64,000 nt of DNA from Clitoria ternatea. Lineage: Eukaryota; Streptophyta; Magnoliopsida; Fabales; Fabaceae. The notes under the pieces were generated by a model that was not told the DNA's origin, ran no database searches, and saw only the letters and a program-made list of their open reading frames with translations. Positions within the stretch are counted from its first letter, which is position 1, and every line of letters starts with the position of its first letter. The DNA is taken from contig CM075673.1 of assembly GCA_037962975.1 (NCBI GenBank), positions 22,304,001 to 22,368,000 of the forward strand, written 5' to 3'. Shown in pieces: positions 28,138 through 41,962 of this stretch. A program made the translations under genes and the position numbers.

Positions 28138-31065
28138 ATGCCTTCAGTTGTAACTCCCTTTGTTCCTCACACCTTCACATCTGTCATATCTACCAAACTC
28201 ATCGAAGGCAACTTCTTGACATATAGTGGCAACATGCTAATGCCACCATCAAAGATTTCAAGCTTAAGAAATACATTGATGGAGTAGAATCATTCCCAAG
28301 AAATTTGTAGATGATGATGCCAAGACATGAGGAGATATCAATCTCGATTTTGAAAACTATAAGCAACAAGATAATTTGCTAAATTGCTGGCTTCAAGGAT
28401 CAATGGATCCCATGTTCAAGATTCAAATGACGGGATGCACTTAGTCTTTTGAGATCTGGAAATTTTTCCAGACATATTTTGCTACACAGACAAAAGCCAA
28501 AATCATGCAAATCAAGATCTAGCTTCGTAATGTTAAGAAGACTAGTTCCATCAGTGAATATACTTGATTCAAATCAAACAGCTTGTTGAGACTTTTACTG
28601 CTATAAGAACACACTCTTAAGAAGATCACATTAATGTCATTTTTGATAGATTGATCGATGAAGATGATGGGTTTATTACATCATGCCTCACCCAAACAGA
28701 ACCTTATACAGTGGCACAAATCAAGGCTATGTTGATGCACTAGGAGGAAAGAATAGAGAAGCACAAATAGAAAGAGGTTCCTACACCCCAAGCTAATCTT
28801 GTTCAGAACCAAATCAAGAAGTTTATTCCTAGTAGCAATTGTTGCCGAGGATAGGCTAAAGGCCAAAATCATGGCAGAACAAGGGGAGGTAGATCTTTCT
28901 ATCCTCAAAATTCAATAGGTAGAGGTTTAAGACTTCAATGCCAAGTGTGTGACAAATTTGGTCATTTAGCCTTTCATTACTAGTCTAGATTTGATGACTA
29001 GATCATAGAGCCAAATATCAATAATCAATCATATCAGCAACAACCTCAAGAACCTCTCATCTCTACCATGATTTCTTTCCATTAATTCTCAACTCAATGT
29101 TGATACTCGGTATCTTGATACAGGAGCTACCAACCACGTGACTAATGATTTCAACAACCTAATGGTTAGGACAAACTACAATGGTCTAGATAAGGTCCAA
29201 ATTACTGATTGTAATACCCTTCAAATTTTACATTTTGGCTCATCTTCTTTTAATACACATGATTTTGATCATCTGTTTACGCTAAAAAATATGTTGCATG
29301 TTCCAAATCTTTCCAAAAATCTTATCAACGTGTCCCAATTTACCAAGGACAATTATGTTTTCCTTGAATTTTACCCTAACTCTTGCCTTCAAAATTTACC
29401 CAATTTGGCAAGGACAATATTCTTGTTCCAAAGATGAAAAAATTTTAATTTGTGGATCCTGCTGTATTGGTAAATCTCATGCTTTACCCTTAAAATCTTA
29501 TGATATTCAATATGATACACCCTTGCAGCTTATACATTCAGATATTTGGGGACCATCCCGACAACCATCCAAAGAAGGTTATATATATACCTACTATTTG
29601 TGGATGCTCATAGCAAATTCACTTGTGATACTTTTTGCAAAACAGGTCAGAGGCATCATTAACCTTTATCCAATTTAAAAGCATGGTTGAACTCCAATTT
29701 GACACTAAGATCAAAACCCTTCAAACTAATTCTAGCAAAGAGTATCTTGCATTCAAATCCTTCTTGACAGTAAATGGCATTCACCATAGGCTCAACTACC
29801 CCTACACACATGAACATAATGGCATAACAGAAAGGAAGCACAAGAACATTATTAAGATTGGCCTTACCTTGCTAGCAAATTCACATCTTCCTAAAGACTA
29901 CTGGAAGAGGCATTTGCCACAACATCTTTTGTTATCAATAGGTTACCTTCCCCAAACACAAACAATACATCTCTTTTTGAACTCTTTTTCCATTAGCTAC
30001 TTGACTGTAACATTCTTAAACCCTTTGGTTGCTTGTACTATCCATATTTGAGGCCATACAACAAAAATAAGATAGACCCCAAATCTTATTCATGCATATT
30101 CATAGGATACTCTACTCCCCATAAAGGTTACAAGTGTCTAGTTGCCACTAGCCAAACCTATATTGTAAGGAATGTCAAGTTTGATGAACCCACTTATCCT
30201 TTACATCTCAATCCTCAGTTTCTTAATCTATCACTAATTTTTTACTAGACTTCCTCTATTATACCTCCTATCATACCTCAAATTCAACACCCTCCCAAAC
30301 ACGCTACTCATGTAATTCCAATTCAACACCCTCATTACCAGACTACATATGCATGATGCCAAACTGATTCATGATGGCAATGACTCAATAGTTGATCCAT
30401 CACTGTATAGATTAGTAGTGGGAGCATTGCAATATGTTACCCTTACTAGATCTGATATTACCTTACACAGTAAACAAATTATGTCAATTCATGCACCATC
30501 CTATAAGATTCATTGGAAAGTAGTAAAGAGACTCCTCTAGTACCTAAAGGGCACCATTCATTATGGCATTATGTTTAAATCCAACTATAATCTAGATATC
30601 ATTGCCTTCTGCGGTAGTGATTGGGTAAGTGATCCAGCTAACATGATATCCACATTTAGAAATTATGTTTTTTTGGCATTAACATTGTATCCTAGATGGC
30701 TAAAAAGCAACTTGTAGTGAGTAAATCAAACAGTGAATCTGAGTTCAGGAACCTTGTCTTTGTTATCAAAGAAATCATGTACCTCAGGTCTTTTCTATCA
30801 AAACTTCATCTTCTAAAGTTGAAGTCTCCTCTCATTTGGTGTGACAACTAAGGGGCTGTGTTGCTTTCAACCAATCTAATGCTTCATTCTAAAACAAAAC
30901 ATTTTAAGCTTGAGCTATTGTTTGTTTAAGAAAATGTGGTAAGAGGTGACATATGCATTAAAAATCTTCCAGCAAGATTTCAAGTACCTGATTTGCTAAC
31001 AAAATCACCTTCAACTACAATTTTTCTAGAGCTTAGGAGTAAACTTAATGTATGTGCTATATAAA
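28138..31065 (+). pseudogene. Copia gag-pol pseudogene lacking the RT core
   Basis: Order of blocks fits copia. Gag from ATG 28138 (MPSVVTPFVPHTFTS) ends in a zinc knuckle at about 28941, CQVCDKFGHLAFH, whose last Cys is replaced by Tyr. Protease motif LDTGATNHVTNDF is at 29113. The integrase pre-domain CGSCCIGKSHALPL and LIHSDIWGPS are near 29460-29560, followed by YTHEHNGITERKHKN at 29802. After KSYSCIFIGYSTPHKGYKC (30080-30140) the reading jumps near 30345 to the RNase H region: LYRLVVGALQYVTLTRSDIT, VKRLLYLKGTIHYG and a C-terminal LRSKLNV at 31033. The whole reverse transcriptase core, including the YVDD box, is absent. Many stops and frame changes are present, so it cannot move on its own. 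Confidence 0.87.
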
Positions 31066-31179
31066 GTCCCGCCTTATATAATTCTATTTCATACTTAATT
31101 AATGATTTTTACATAAAAAAATTTCGTGATTAAGCATATTTCAAAAATGATTAGTGAGTATAACCAATTTATATTTTCC

Positions 31180-34100
31180 TTCAAATTTTTAACCATACCA
31201 ACTCAATGAAAAGTACCCAAACTTTGTAAGCAACAATATGCAATGAGACAAAACCTAGGCGTGGGAATGCTGGGAGTGCAAGGCACCAGGTACCACAGGC
31301 ATGCGTACGCCCAAACCTGGCGTAGGAATACGTAATAGGGAGCAAGACATAAAGGGAGTCATATAGTGCTCCTGTGTGAGCACGCTGGGGATAAGCGTTG
31401 CAACACTTGCATACGAGACACAAGATCAAACTTAGAATGCAACACTGGCATAGGGACGCCAACTTTGGCGTGGACACGTGTAGAAGAAAGGCCATGCAAC
31501 AGAAAACCAGTGTGTGAGCGTTGGCGGTGGCGTCAGAACAAGCACGGACATGAACCAGGTGTAGAGCTTAGGCATGTGCACGCGCATAGCAACGCTACCA
31601 CGCCTATATCAGGTACCAAAACTCAGAATCTGCAATGCACTCCCTACCCCAGGATTTCTAACTTCGGACACCCCTAAATTGCCTGATTCAACCTCGGATG
31701 ACACCAAATTTTACCGACGTGTTTTCCCCATCTCAGACTTGCTGGCCTAGTTCGTTCGACAAAATTCATCCGTATAAGAAAGTTATACAGAAGAATGCAA
31801 TTCAACCACTTTTTTCTTAACTCAAGATACCAAAACTATGAAATGCAATTTCATCCATTATTCAAGCATGCACACAAACTTAATATGTAATTATGGACCT
31901 ACAGAGACTATCCAGGGAGTCTAATTCCCACATACGCGTAAAATGACCCTTTCAGTTCCACCAATCCACTATGTCCCTATGTAACTTCCTTTCAACTTAC
32001 ACTAGCACACCTTGAATTAAACACAAACAATGTAATCATAAACATTCCAACCTGCCCAATACGTTTATATATTTATTTCAACAATGGCTCAATGCCCATC
32101 ATAATCAAATCACAATTTCGGGATAGAAATTCACATATCATCATCATCATCAGTTTCTGCATTCATATCACTATTCACATCATCACATAAGTATTATGTC
32201 AAGTTCATTATAAGCATCACCTAATGTCGTCCCACTTCGTTAAATTCAACATTTTATAACCATCATTATAAACGTATATAGCAATCAAAAATTCAAAGAT
32301 CCATTACTTCATCATCATGCTCATAAATAATCATCTAAATCCATGACCATCACCAAAATAATTTAAGTAACCATCATTATCCATTATATATATAGATATA
32401 TACTACATATCTACAACATCAGCATATCAAAATATACATCATCATCCCGATATTGCCTCCAAATCACTTTGCATTGTTATCTAAAGCATTCACAATATCC
32501 CTATCTTCAGTCACTAGAACAACTGTAAGGGTGAATGATTGACCGTATAATTCAATATAAATAATTTTCAATAAGAAATATACAACAAGGTAATCCAACC
32601 ATAAACTCACAATCAACAACCTCAACATCATTTATCATTAGTTGTCATAATCAACATCAATACGTATATCACAAATAATAAGAATCATCATCAATATATT
32701 TTAGAACTGACTCTCAATCAATTATAACATAAAACGCTCTAGTATCTAGATACTAAAAGGATCAACCATCAGTTGGGAGTCCACCTTATATCCTGTGAAC
32801 CCGCCTGGTCCACTAAGCCCACCTGGCTCCCCACCTCAACCACTAGGTCCTACTTGACCACTGAGTAGCTCAATTGCGCCACTAACGATCACGAGAACAA
32901 AAAATGAGGGGTAAATCATACCAAATCGTTGTCCTCACCACACAACAACATATATTAATGACACATAATCATCCAACATCATCATCAACCATCCTTGGCA
33001 TAAAGGCCACCTTCTTGGGATATATAAAGGTACTTAACATAATACTTTGCATTTTATTTTATTTCATTTCATCGATTATCCACATTGACATTACTCAATC
33101 GCATTCATATTTTATAATTCCATAAATTCTATATTCACGCATCATAATCATAATTTACAACAATAATAGTCATCACGCCATTTTAATGATCACACGCAAA
33201 CAAAATTACATTCCATCTACCATGTCATTTTATTAAATACTTATATTTTATAAGTCATACATTTCCACTTATACGCCTTAAGGAACGACAAAGAAATTTA
33301 TTTACATAAAGTTATACACCGCGAGCACTCCCCTTACCTCAACTCCGAGCTGTCACAACTTTGATTCTTCTGCCGATTTCACCAAATGTGTTACTACTCC
33401 AAAATTTAGAAATTCAAGAATCGAAATGAATGACTTAACCTCCGAATCCCGAAATTAATTTATCAAAACAACTTTGAAGTAACTTCGCATGTCGTAAGAA
33501 CTTACCTCAACATGATCCGGCGTCAAAATCAAAGACTATTTTGACCTAATGGTGTTCCAATGCTTTCCCCGAATCCTACAACACCAAAACCACCATTTAT
33601 CAATCATTCCCTAGCACTCATCGCATCGAGGTGTATAATCAAACCTTGAAATGTCATAAAATCACAGAATTAATCCCCACACAAAGTCACGTTCGGTCAA
33701 GAATTGGAGAAGGAGAAGAAGAATATCGAAATGCAAAATTAATGGTACCTTTACGTAGGTCTCGATTCCAGAATTCTAGAAATGTATTCAATTGTAAAAT
33801 TCAGCCAAGAACTAACTTTCAATTTGCAGCTCAAAGGTATGACAATGGTTTCCTTTCTTACAATCACTCTCTGTTTCATTTCCCTTTTACCATGCAGAAG
33901 AAGACCATGCAAAGTGGTGGAATTAGTGAATTTTACCCCGAGGGTATTATGGACATTTCATACGCTTATAGATTTTTCTTTCCAATTCCCTTTTCTTTTT
34001 ATTCTATTTACCTTTTGATTTATATCTTTAACTAATTAACCTTACTTCTATGCTGGCAACTTATTATTTACCATCGCCAATATTTAATTTAACTTTTACT

Positions 34101-34199
34101 TTTATTTAATTATTCGCTGATAAACAATTTCAATTCAAATAAATGAATAATTATCCTTTAATTCAATTACGCCCCCTTAATTATTAAATTTAAATTTTA
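31180..34199 (-). mobile_element. Long LTR, family Y copy 2, inside the copia element
   Basis: Matches copy 1 in order: palindromic GCGTGGG-type motifs (31255-31610), a TGTAAGGGTGAATGA block (32523), the conserved block with CTCCCCACCTCAACCACTAGG (32753-32910) and AAATTTAGAAATTCAAGAAT (33403). It ends near ATTTAAATTTTAG at 34199, nine bases short of copy 1's terminus, exactly where copia LTR sequence resumes. The left boundary is approximate. It carries no pol and is therefore a solo or truncated LTR. Confidence 0.72.
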
Positions 34200-34402
34200 G
34201 AGCTCATTCAATAGATGACTAAGTTCTGCTTTGAGTTTTTTGTTTTAACCTTTTTTAGAAGGTTATTAACTTCATAGTTATTCTGTTTCTACTATTATAT
34301 ATACTAGCCTTTTGTTTCTCTTATTTCAGATTTTTCACTTACACATTCAATTAATTTCAATGCAATTCAGTTGATCTTTTTTCTCCTATCATTGTTCTTA
34401 CA

Positions 34403-36650
34403 CCCCCCAACCCACCATACACTTTTTTAGGAGTTGTTTAACTTGCGTTGACAAGCCTAACGAGAACCAATAATACATCTATTCTTTGCTTGTTCTGCTC
34501 TAATCTTCGTCATGCACCAGCTCATCGCCATTCTTCTCCCATATCTATTGTTCCCTCTTCGTCTCTCCCACCTTCAACAAGCGTCCACGCCGTCCACCCC
34601 CAAACCAAATAGAGAACTACAAGTTGAAAACCACAACCACCACCCTCCATTTCCTCCAATCAACTTGCAAAACAACAAAGCATTATTACGAACTTCAAGC
34701 CTCTAAGTTGTCCTACAAAATTAGAAAGTTATAGAGGAAGGAGTAAGCGTGTTGTCCATAAACTTATTCAAACATAATGTCGTCTTAATGATTGACGTTA
34801 TGTAGTGTTAGGCGAGCCAATGTTACTGCCAACAAATTTGGACAATTAACAATTTGTGTTGGCTGTGGCGGATGTTAACTTAGCGCCATAGATTTTTCTT
34901 TTTCTTTTTTACATTGGACTTTGCATGGGCCACGATAGACGCTACTAGCATCAACTTTTTATGGTGGAACCATTTACACCACATTTACAGTGGTTGAAGA
35001 CTAATCCATCTGAAATATAAATTGTTAAAGTAAGACTCATATATCTTAACAAAACTTCTTTCTATACATACAATAATATTTAATCATTTTAACTATATGG
35101 TTAAAAGACGCAATTATTTATCATAACTTTATTGAATAGTTGACAAATTAAATATCCAATTAATAGGGCATGTGCGTGGTTATAATACATATATTATGTA
35201 TTATGAAGCTATGAAACCATGTCCACTATTTATTCAATTTTGGATGTGAAAAAAAAAATGTTCCCTTGAATAGCATTTGAGAAGCCATAATTAATTAAAA
35301 TTTAACCTTAGAACCTTCAATTATGGCAGTGAATGACTTAAACATACATTTATAGTACTCCATCAGGGTTGATATTTGACAAAAGTGAGAAAGCAATATA
35401 TAATGGTGCAGGCAATTGTGGAATTCATATATAGCAAGAGAAAACTGAGTGACACATGGGGTGCTGTCCAAGCATGAAATATACATACACACATGCATAC
35501 ATTAAGCCATTAAGCCTTGAGGGGACAGAAAACGACCACCATTATATATATTTCAGAATCTTGAAAATGATAGAATTGACCCTTTTTTTAAAAAAATTCC
35601 ATAAACTTTCGGCAACGATGTTTTCAAATTGCCGCAGCAGTTTAAGGATAAAGTATATATAACATGTAAAACGAAACCGACTCGTTTTTCTTTCCCCTTA
35701 TGTTCATGGAAACAACACTTTGCTTGAAAAATTAATCGCATTTTGAGCAGGGAAAAGACATGTACTATAATAAAGTAATCATATTTGCACTAATTAACGG
35801 CCAAGTTTTCATAAAAGTTTTTGTCTTTCTTACCGTGTAAGAAATATATATAGTATCGCTGTAATAACGCGTTATCTTTGTTTTATTAGTGTTTGAAAAT
35901 TAGAATGTCTACCACATGAAGGAGAGGTTTCTGGCTACAATTTTAGTTAGACTATGACAGTTTTAGTAGTTAAATCGTTTTCATGCGTGTTGTATTATTT
36001 GGATTGTTGCACCAAATACGGCTTTCATATATAAGTCATAAGATCCTATAATATTATATCACACCCTCAAGGGTATATATAAATCTCCTTGTATCATTTT
36101 CTATTTCTATCGGAACAAAAAAAAAAAAAAACCATGCCTGATAGGATTACCACACTCAATTTACAATTCAAAGCCATACATAACACTTCCTTTGGATGCT
36201 AAGAGGAGTTAAGGTAGAAATTGAGTGAAAAAAAATTAGATGGGAATATAAGGGAAATTTATTATATTTGAATTGGTATAAATTGAATAAAGTTGAAAGG
36301 AATTATTCTCTTTTTTTTTCCATTGTGGATAGAAATAAAATTTGAGGTTAAATTTGGAGTTATCAAAATTACCCTCCACATCCTATTTGTAGCTTCCTGC
36401 ATACAAACATCATAAAAACCCTCTGATTCACTCCACTTACACCTGACTCGTATAACCTGTCAACCTCCCTACACCCCCCTTGTATCCTCCTTTTCTTAAT
36501 CTTTATATACATCTTTTGTCTTTCCTCTTTCTTATCCTTCCTTCCTAACCCTTAACCACCCATGTGTTGAGCCACCGGATGAAGGGTCATGATCTTGCCA
36601 TCAAATAAGGGAACTAATCTTGTTGTGCTTATGAATTGGCATCAAACTAA
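34403..36650. other. Intergenic, no gene recognised
   Basis: No supported gene. A 64-codon frame at 34512-34706 (+) starts with a hydrophobic, signal-peptide-like stretch (LIAILLPYLLFPLRL) followed by a Pro/Asn/His-rich tail. It lacks any recognised motif and I leave it unassigned. 36180-36440 has A/G-rich runs but no paired termini. Confidence 0.4.
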
Positions 36651-38700
36651 CACTACCAAAAAATATTGATTTAGCTATAATAATTTAGCGATCGAAAGCA
36701 AGTCGCCTTTAATAGCGACACATATAGCAATGGCACACACGTTAGCGACAAAAAATGTATCCCAAGGGTCGTCTACGACACCTGTCAGCAATAGGGCCGA
36801 GCCTATTACTATGTTTCACTACTATTCTGTCGTGAATACCATTGCTGAAATGTCATATGTTTTGTAAAATTAATCTTTTTAAAAAATAAAAGACTTAAGC
36901 AACAAACGAGTGGGCCATCGTTAAATAATGTGAGAAACTCATAGCTAGGCTCGTCACTAACTTGGTTGGATAGTGAAAAAATAGAGGGGAATTTATTGAC
37001 CAATGAGGACCCATTCTAGTCGTCGTTACTAACCTCCTAGAGGATGTCGCTAACGTTGGACCTAAAATGGGAAAGGGTTACCATAGCCAAGCCCGTCGTT
37101 AAGTTGGGTAGGCCAATCTAAAAAGGTGGAGGAAAATTTATTAACCAACGATGACCCTTTTCCTATCGTCACTACTAACCTCCCAGAAGACGCCGCTAAG
37201 CCCATCGTTAATATTAGACATGGAAAGAGAAAAGGTTCTTATAGCCAAGCCCATCGCTAAGCAACCTAAAAAATAGAGGGAAATTTATTGACCAACAATG
37301 AATCCTTCTCTCCATTGCTACGAACCTCATAGACGATGTCGCTAAGTTTATTGCTAATGTTAGACGTGGAAAGGGAAAGAGTTCCCATAGCCAAGCCCAT
37401 CACTAAGTTGGGCGGGCCAACTCAAAACACAGAGGGAACTTTATGCCCAGCGATTCCTTCCTACTATCGCTAATGACCTCCTAGAGGTATCACTAAACTC
37501 GTTGCTAATGTTGGAAGTAGAAAGGGAAAGGGTGCCTGTCACTAATAACATCGCTATTGTATACTTGAATAGCAACGACCACGTCTAAGCATCTATATAA
37601 TTGCACATGTGGATATTTTTTACTTAAATAGTCACAGGTTTAGCGACGTTATTATGCTCGTCGTTAAACTAAAAGACTTAATCAAGTCCAGCAACCCTCT
37701 TCCCTTGCTAGTTTTACTTTCCTCCATTTCTTAAGAAGCCCTAGCCTCCCTCTCCCTCTCTCAAGTAGGCTATCTCCCTCAAACTTCAGCAAAGATGATG
37801 GTGCGGCGTAGTGGTGACGTTGTATGCTAGCAAACTATGGTAAGTCACTTACCCCTTATTCTTCCCTTGTTGCTCCCTCTTCTCAGTTCATTGCCATCTC
37901 TGAGTCCATCTCCATCTCCAATGACCCTAGCTTTGCTTCTCTACCACTTTAGCGTAAGTCTCACTTTCTCTCTTCCCTATGTTTTGTTTCTCCCTTACTC
38001 TCACTTACATGTTTTGTTTAGAGAAAATGAGTGTGTTTTCCACTAATTTCGAGTTTGATTCAACAATTGTGGAAGAAACTTTTGCTACCAATCCCATTTT
38101 ATTTTTGTCTATAAATGATGCTCTGTCATGCTGCTTTTCTGGAAATCCTAATGAGTGTATGCATAGAGGGGGACAGTAGCACTAAAATTTCAAGTTTGAT
38201 GGGTTATTTAATTTTGAGTTTATTTTTGAGTTTAATTCCAAGTATGATTCCTAATTTGCATTTGATTATAAGTTTTTAATTATTTTTATTCCTAATTTGC
38301 CATAGTACTTTAAGATAAAAATTGATTGCAGTTAGAAGGAAATAATGAGTATGTGCAATAAGTTAGTGGTGTGTAGAACATTATGTGAAGTGTGTATGTG
38401 TGCATAATAAGGGTATAAGGAGAAGAGTGGTGTAGACTCTATATGTGACAGTGACAGAGATATAGGGACTAAATTAATAAATAAACCTATATATTTAGAA
38501 TTTGTCATTGCACATATTGCATTAGGAAGTTATTTAATGTTCCATTTTTTGCCTTAAAACATATCAGTTGATTAGAAGACCTTGTGTAATGCTAGATAAC
38601 ACTAGTAAGTTTATATCATCATTCACTAGTTTTTACTCGGTAGTAGTATTGCTATAAAAAATAATTACAAATATGATTAGGCTAGGCTTACGATAAAATT
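36651..38700 (+). mobile_element. CACTA element, 5' part
   Basis: Starts with CACTACCAAAAAATATTG at 36651, matching the CACTACAAGAAAA-type terminus of plant CACTA elements. It is followed by a subterminal region rich in GTCGCTAA/TTAGCGAC motifs (36685-37700) and a 150-bp tandem repeat. 37690-37800 looks like a 5' leader with pyrimidine runs, but no transposase could be read. No opposite terminus was found. The element stops at or before the LTR at 38701, so the right limit is arbitrary. Confidence 0.72.
36890..37560. repeat. Subterminal tandem repeat of the CACTA element
   Basis: Four diverged units of about 150 bp. Each contains CATAGCCAAGCCCATCGCTAAG, a GAGGGAAATTTATTGACCAA segment, an ACTAACCTCC segment and GGAAAGGGAAAGGGT. 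The CGCTAA cores are spaced through all units, as subterminal transposase-binding motifs are in En/Spm. Confidence 0.8.
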
Positions 38701-39329
38701 TGAATTGATCTAAACCAGGTTACGCGATCCGGTATAGGAACCAACCACAAATGTTCTTTTGTATATAATTTATGCACCGGTCCAGTGGGGATCTGGTATT
38801 ATAGCCCCTATTCCAGTGGGGAGTTAGGGGACTTAGAGTCCTGGAGAATCAACACACCAAGCTTTTACGTTAGGGGGCGAAAGGTGGTGCCACCTGCAAA
38901 GGCACTCTGATGCTCAAGTCAGCAAATAGATTGAGAATGCAATAAGCTTGAGCTTAAGTTAGAGAATGAGAAAAAGGTACCATTGTTATGGATTCTATGG
39001 TATTTATATGCATGTGAGGGACATAAAAATCCCTTAGGGTTAGGGGACATTTCGTACCATGTGTCAGTACAACTCTACAAAAAGCTAACACGCGACAAGG
39101 GCACCTCTACGTCTCCAACGAACGTCTTTCCCAATGACTGTAACTTGTACTATTTGTCGAATTGGCAGGTTACTTTCTAGTATGCGATGGTGATGGGCTG
39201 GACTTTTTGGTATAGAGAGAATAGCTCATATTGATGTATTAATCTGAGGTTTCACCTACGACACCGGTATATGATTGAAAACGTATGAAATTACACCCTT
39301 GCCATTGAACCGGTATCTAGACCGGATCA
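38701..39329 (-). mobile_element. Solo LTR, family A copy 3
   Basis: A 629-bp LTR starting TGAATTGATCTAAACC and ending GGTATCTAGACCGGATCA. Flanks AAATT (38696-38700) and AATTT (39330-39334) differ at one position, a probable decayed target duplication. TATAAATA on the - strand (39001-39008) matches the promoter position of copy 4. Its 3' side abuts gypsy sequence of another family. Confidence 0.87.
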
Positions 39330-39579
39330 AATTTAATTAATACTAACCATTAAGCTTTGATCAATTTTATCCTTATTATTTTTTCCAGTAGTATTTTGTC
39401 ACACTTAAATAAGAGTAAAATTTAGACCATGTAAATTTTTTGTTAAATTGTCATTTGGTTCTTATAAAAATAAATTGTTAGATTTGTATTTAGTCCTAAA
39501 AGGAATTTTATAGTCAAGACTTCTGTAATTAATAGGAAAGACATAAAGACCTAATTTTAAGATATTAAAAATGAGAAAA

Positions 39580-41125
39580 GTAAATGAATAACTTGATTTA
39601 TATTGGAAAAGTAACATTGTAGCTGATACTTTTTTACGCATTGCAGAAGCAAAGCCTTCAATCTTTTCTATTATCTCTATATGCCAACCTTAACTTATTG
39701 ACCAACTGCGTTAATTTTATGCTTCTCATCTAGTTGGAATCTTGCTATTGTAGAAATTCACGACTAATCCTTCTAATACAATTCATCAATTATAAATGGC
39801 CTTCTCTACTTCAAGGGTCGCTTGTTTATACCACCTAAATCTGGCCTCCACACGTCTTTAATGCAAGAATTCCATTTATCACTTGTAGGTGGACATTCAA
39901 GAGTTAGAGGAATAGTAATAAGAATTACAACCAACTTTTCTTGGCTTAAAATGACAAGAGGCATTAAGAAACTAGTAGATGAATGTCATGTTTGCCAACA
40001 AACAAAGTACTCTACACAGAAACCTCTAGGCCTGTTACAACCCTTACTTGTACCTACATATATCTAAGAGTATATCTTCATGGTTTTCATCATACACCTT
40101 TCTCCTTTCCATAGGAAGTCATTTATCTAGGTTGCGGTCGATCATCTCTCCAAATTCGCTCATTTTATCACCCTTTCTCATAAGTTTTCAACCTCGTATT
40201 TGGCGTCCATCTTTTTGGTAGAGATTTACAAAGATAAACTTTCTACTAGTAAATTTTGGAAAGAGTTGTTCTATTTGAGTGGTACCACATTGGCCTTTAG
40301 CAGTGGTTTTACCATCCCCAAATGGATGGACAGATAGAAGTGGCAAATTGAATTTTAGAATCCTACCTTCGCTGCTTTGTATCAGAGGAGCCTCGACTCT
40401 AGGTCACTTACCTCATTTCCTGCACTCTTATGTGTTGGGTTCCTCATTTTTGGCTTCAATGACCAAAACTATCAAATAACAATGTCGCCTTTTGCGGGAT
40501 CTTCATCATAATCTCAGTTTGGCTCAGGTTCACATGCATTTATAAGCCAACCAGCACCATCGAGACCTTTCTTTTTCCATCAGAGATTGTGTTTATGTCT
40601 GATTGCAACCCGACTGGCAATTATTGGTGAAACCGAAGGGAACAACCAAAGCTCACAAAATGATATTTCGGCCTTTTAAGATTCTTCAAAATATTGGAGT
40701 AGTGGCCTACGAATTAGACCTCTCTGTAGAGTCGAGACTTCAATCAGTGTTCCATATCTCCAAGCTGAAGTTGTTCAAAGGATCTCTTCCCCCACATATC
40801 ATAGTTTTTCCACCTTCGTTGACAAGCATGCACTTAGATCTATGTCCTACATGCGTCTTGGGTTAGCGTATCGTTCAAATTCCTAGAGGATTCCCAAAGG
40901 AACTGAGAAGTAGTTATTGATTCAGTGGGAGTCCCAACCAGATGAGGCAGCCACTTGGGAAGCTAAAAGAACTATTAGGGGTTACTTATCCAAATTCAAT
41001 GTTGAGGACAATATTGTCCTAAATGAGTCGAGAAGTGATACCCATGCTTTGGACTCTAAAGCTAATCAAATTGGCCAAGGGAAACAACAAGGCCCAATTG
41101 GGAGGATACGCCAATGTGCGTAAAA
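39580..41125 (+). pseudogene. Ty3/gypsy chromovirus pol fragment (RNase H end, integrase, chromodomain)
   Basis: Begins at the end of RNase H with NIVADTFLR (39612). The integrase zinc finger region follows (39850-40010): LVGGHSRVRG and ECHVCQQTKYSTQKPLGLLQ. The core start VAVDHLSKFAHFI is at 40130. The middle of the core is scrambled and the second catalytic Asp region is not readable. The tail resumes with ILQNIGVVAYELDL and SVFHISKLKLFKG (40685-40785). A chromodomain-like end, LIQWESQPDEAATWE, then FNVEDNI, lies at 40919-41015, placing it with chromoviruses. The upstream RT is absent. Frameshifts and stops show it is dead. No LTR was paired with it. Confidence 0.82.
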
Positions 41126-41962
41126 AGGACCCAGTCTTGATGAAAGATTACAACAACTGATTTTAAAGACAAGCCGTTTTACTTTTAGCATTGTCATTTC
41201 CTTTTTCATGTGATACCATTCTAGAAAATTCTTAAGTTTATTATGGTGAGTTGTATAACATGCTACAATTATGAATGAAAAATAAAAAAGGAATTATTTC
41301 CAATTTTGTTTGTTGTTTTTTTTCTTCATTTCTTCTAGAGTTGCTCCTACCCTAAGGAGAATAATATGTTGCCCTAACATTCCAACACACATACAACTGC
41401 TAGTGTTAAAGGAGCTTTTCTATCTTTGAGAATAATGTCAAAAATTCATTCAAATGATTAAGTCTGATAAAAAATATTAATTTATGGGTTGTACTCCATT
41501 TTAATCTACCCTACCTATTAAACTTCCTCTATCCAAACTATAAAATTTTTTATAAATCTACCCAGTTCCCTTGTATTAAAATTCCACCCCCAAAATATCC
41601 CCTTTGAAATGAAGCGTAAGAGATATTGATGGTTTGGAAAACAGACTTAAAAGAGAAGTTGAATAAGTCTGTTCATTTTTTCAAACCAAAAAGTGATATT
41701 TAAGCGTGAATGCATTTTGTACAGCGGACCATACTTTTGCTAGACGGAGAACGTGATTCTTTGATTGAATGAACATTATTTAACAGACTTTTACTACCAA
41801 AGATATTACCAAAAATGCACCAGACTTTTGATAGTTAAGAGTGGGGAGAAAGATATAACACACAAGCAATTTATACTGGTTCACTCCAAATACGGAAGCT
41901 ACATCCAATACCTTTAAATCTGAAGGATTTCCACTATGTAAAAATCATTTACATCAGATGTT
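41126..41962. other. Intergenic, probable decayed LTR
   Basis: No gene. It follows a gypsy pol end and could be its 3' UTR and LTR, but no second copy is in the window. Confidence 0.35.

Larger units (their letters stand above)
27790..34402 (+). mobile_element. Ty1/copia retrotransposon, interrupted and internally deleted
   Basis: The 5' LTR ends TTGTTCTTACA at 28111. The last 200 bases of the 5' LTR (27901-28111, starting GAGTTCATCCAATAGATGAC) recur at 34199-34402 as the 3' LTR tail. A tRNA-Met-type primer site, TGGTATCAC, begins at 28112, directly after the LTR. Between the LTRs lie a gag-pol pseudogene and a second element of family Y (31180-34199) that replaced the head of the 3' LTR. 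The 5' boundary (near 27790) is not fixed. Next to the 3' end is a C run, and no target duplication could be confirmed. Confidence 0.8.

Noticed and set aside
34512..34706. Possible small secreted peptide
   Set aside because: Only the hydrophobic N terminus supports it; no conserved C-terminal motif or cysteine pattern.
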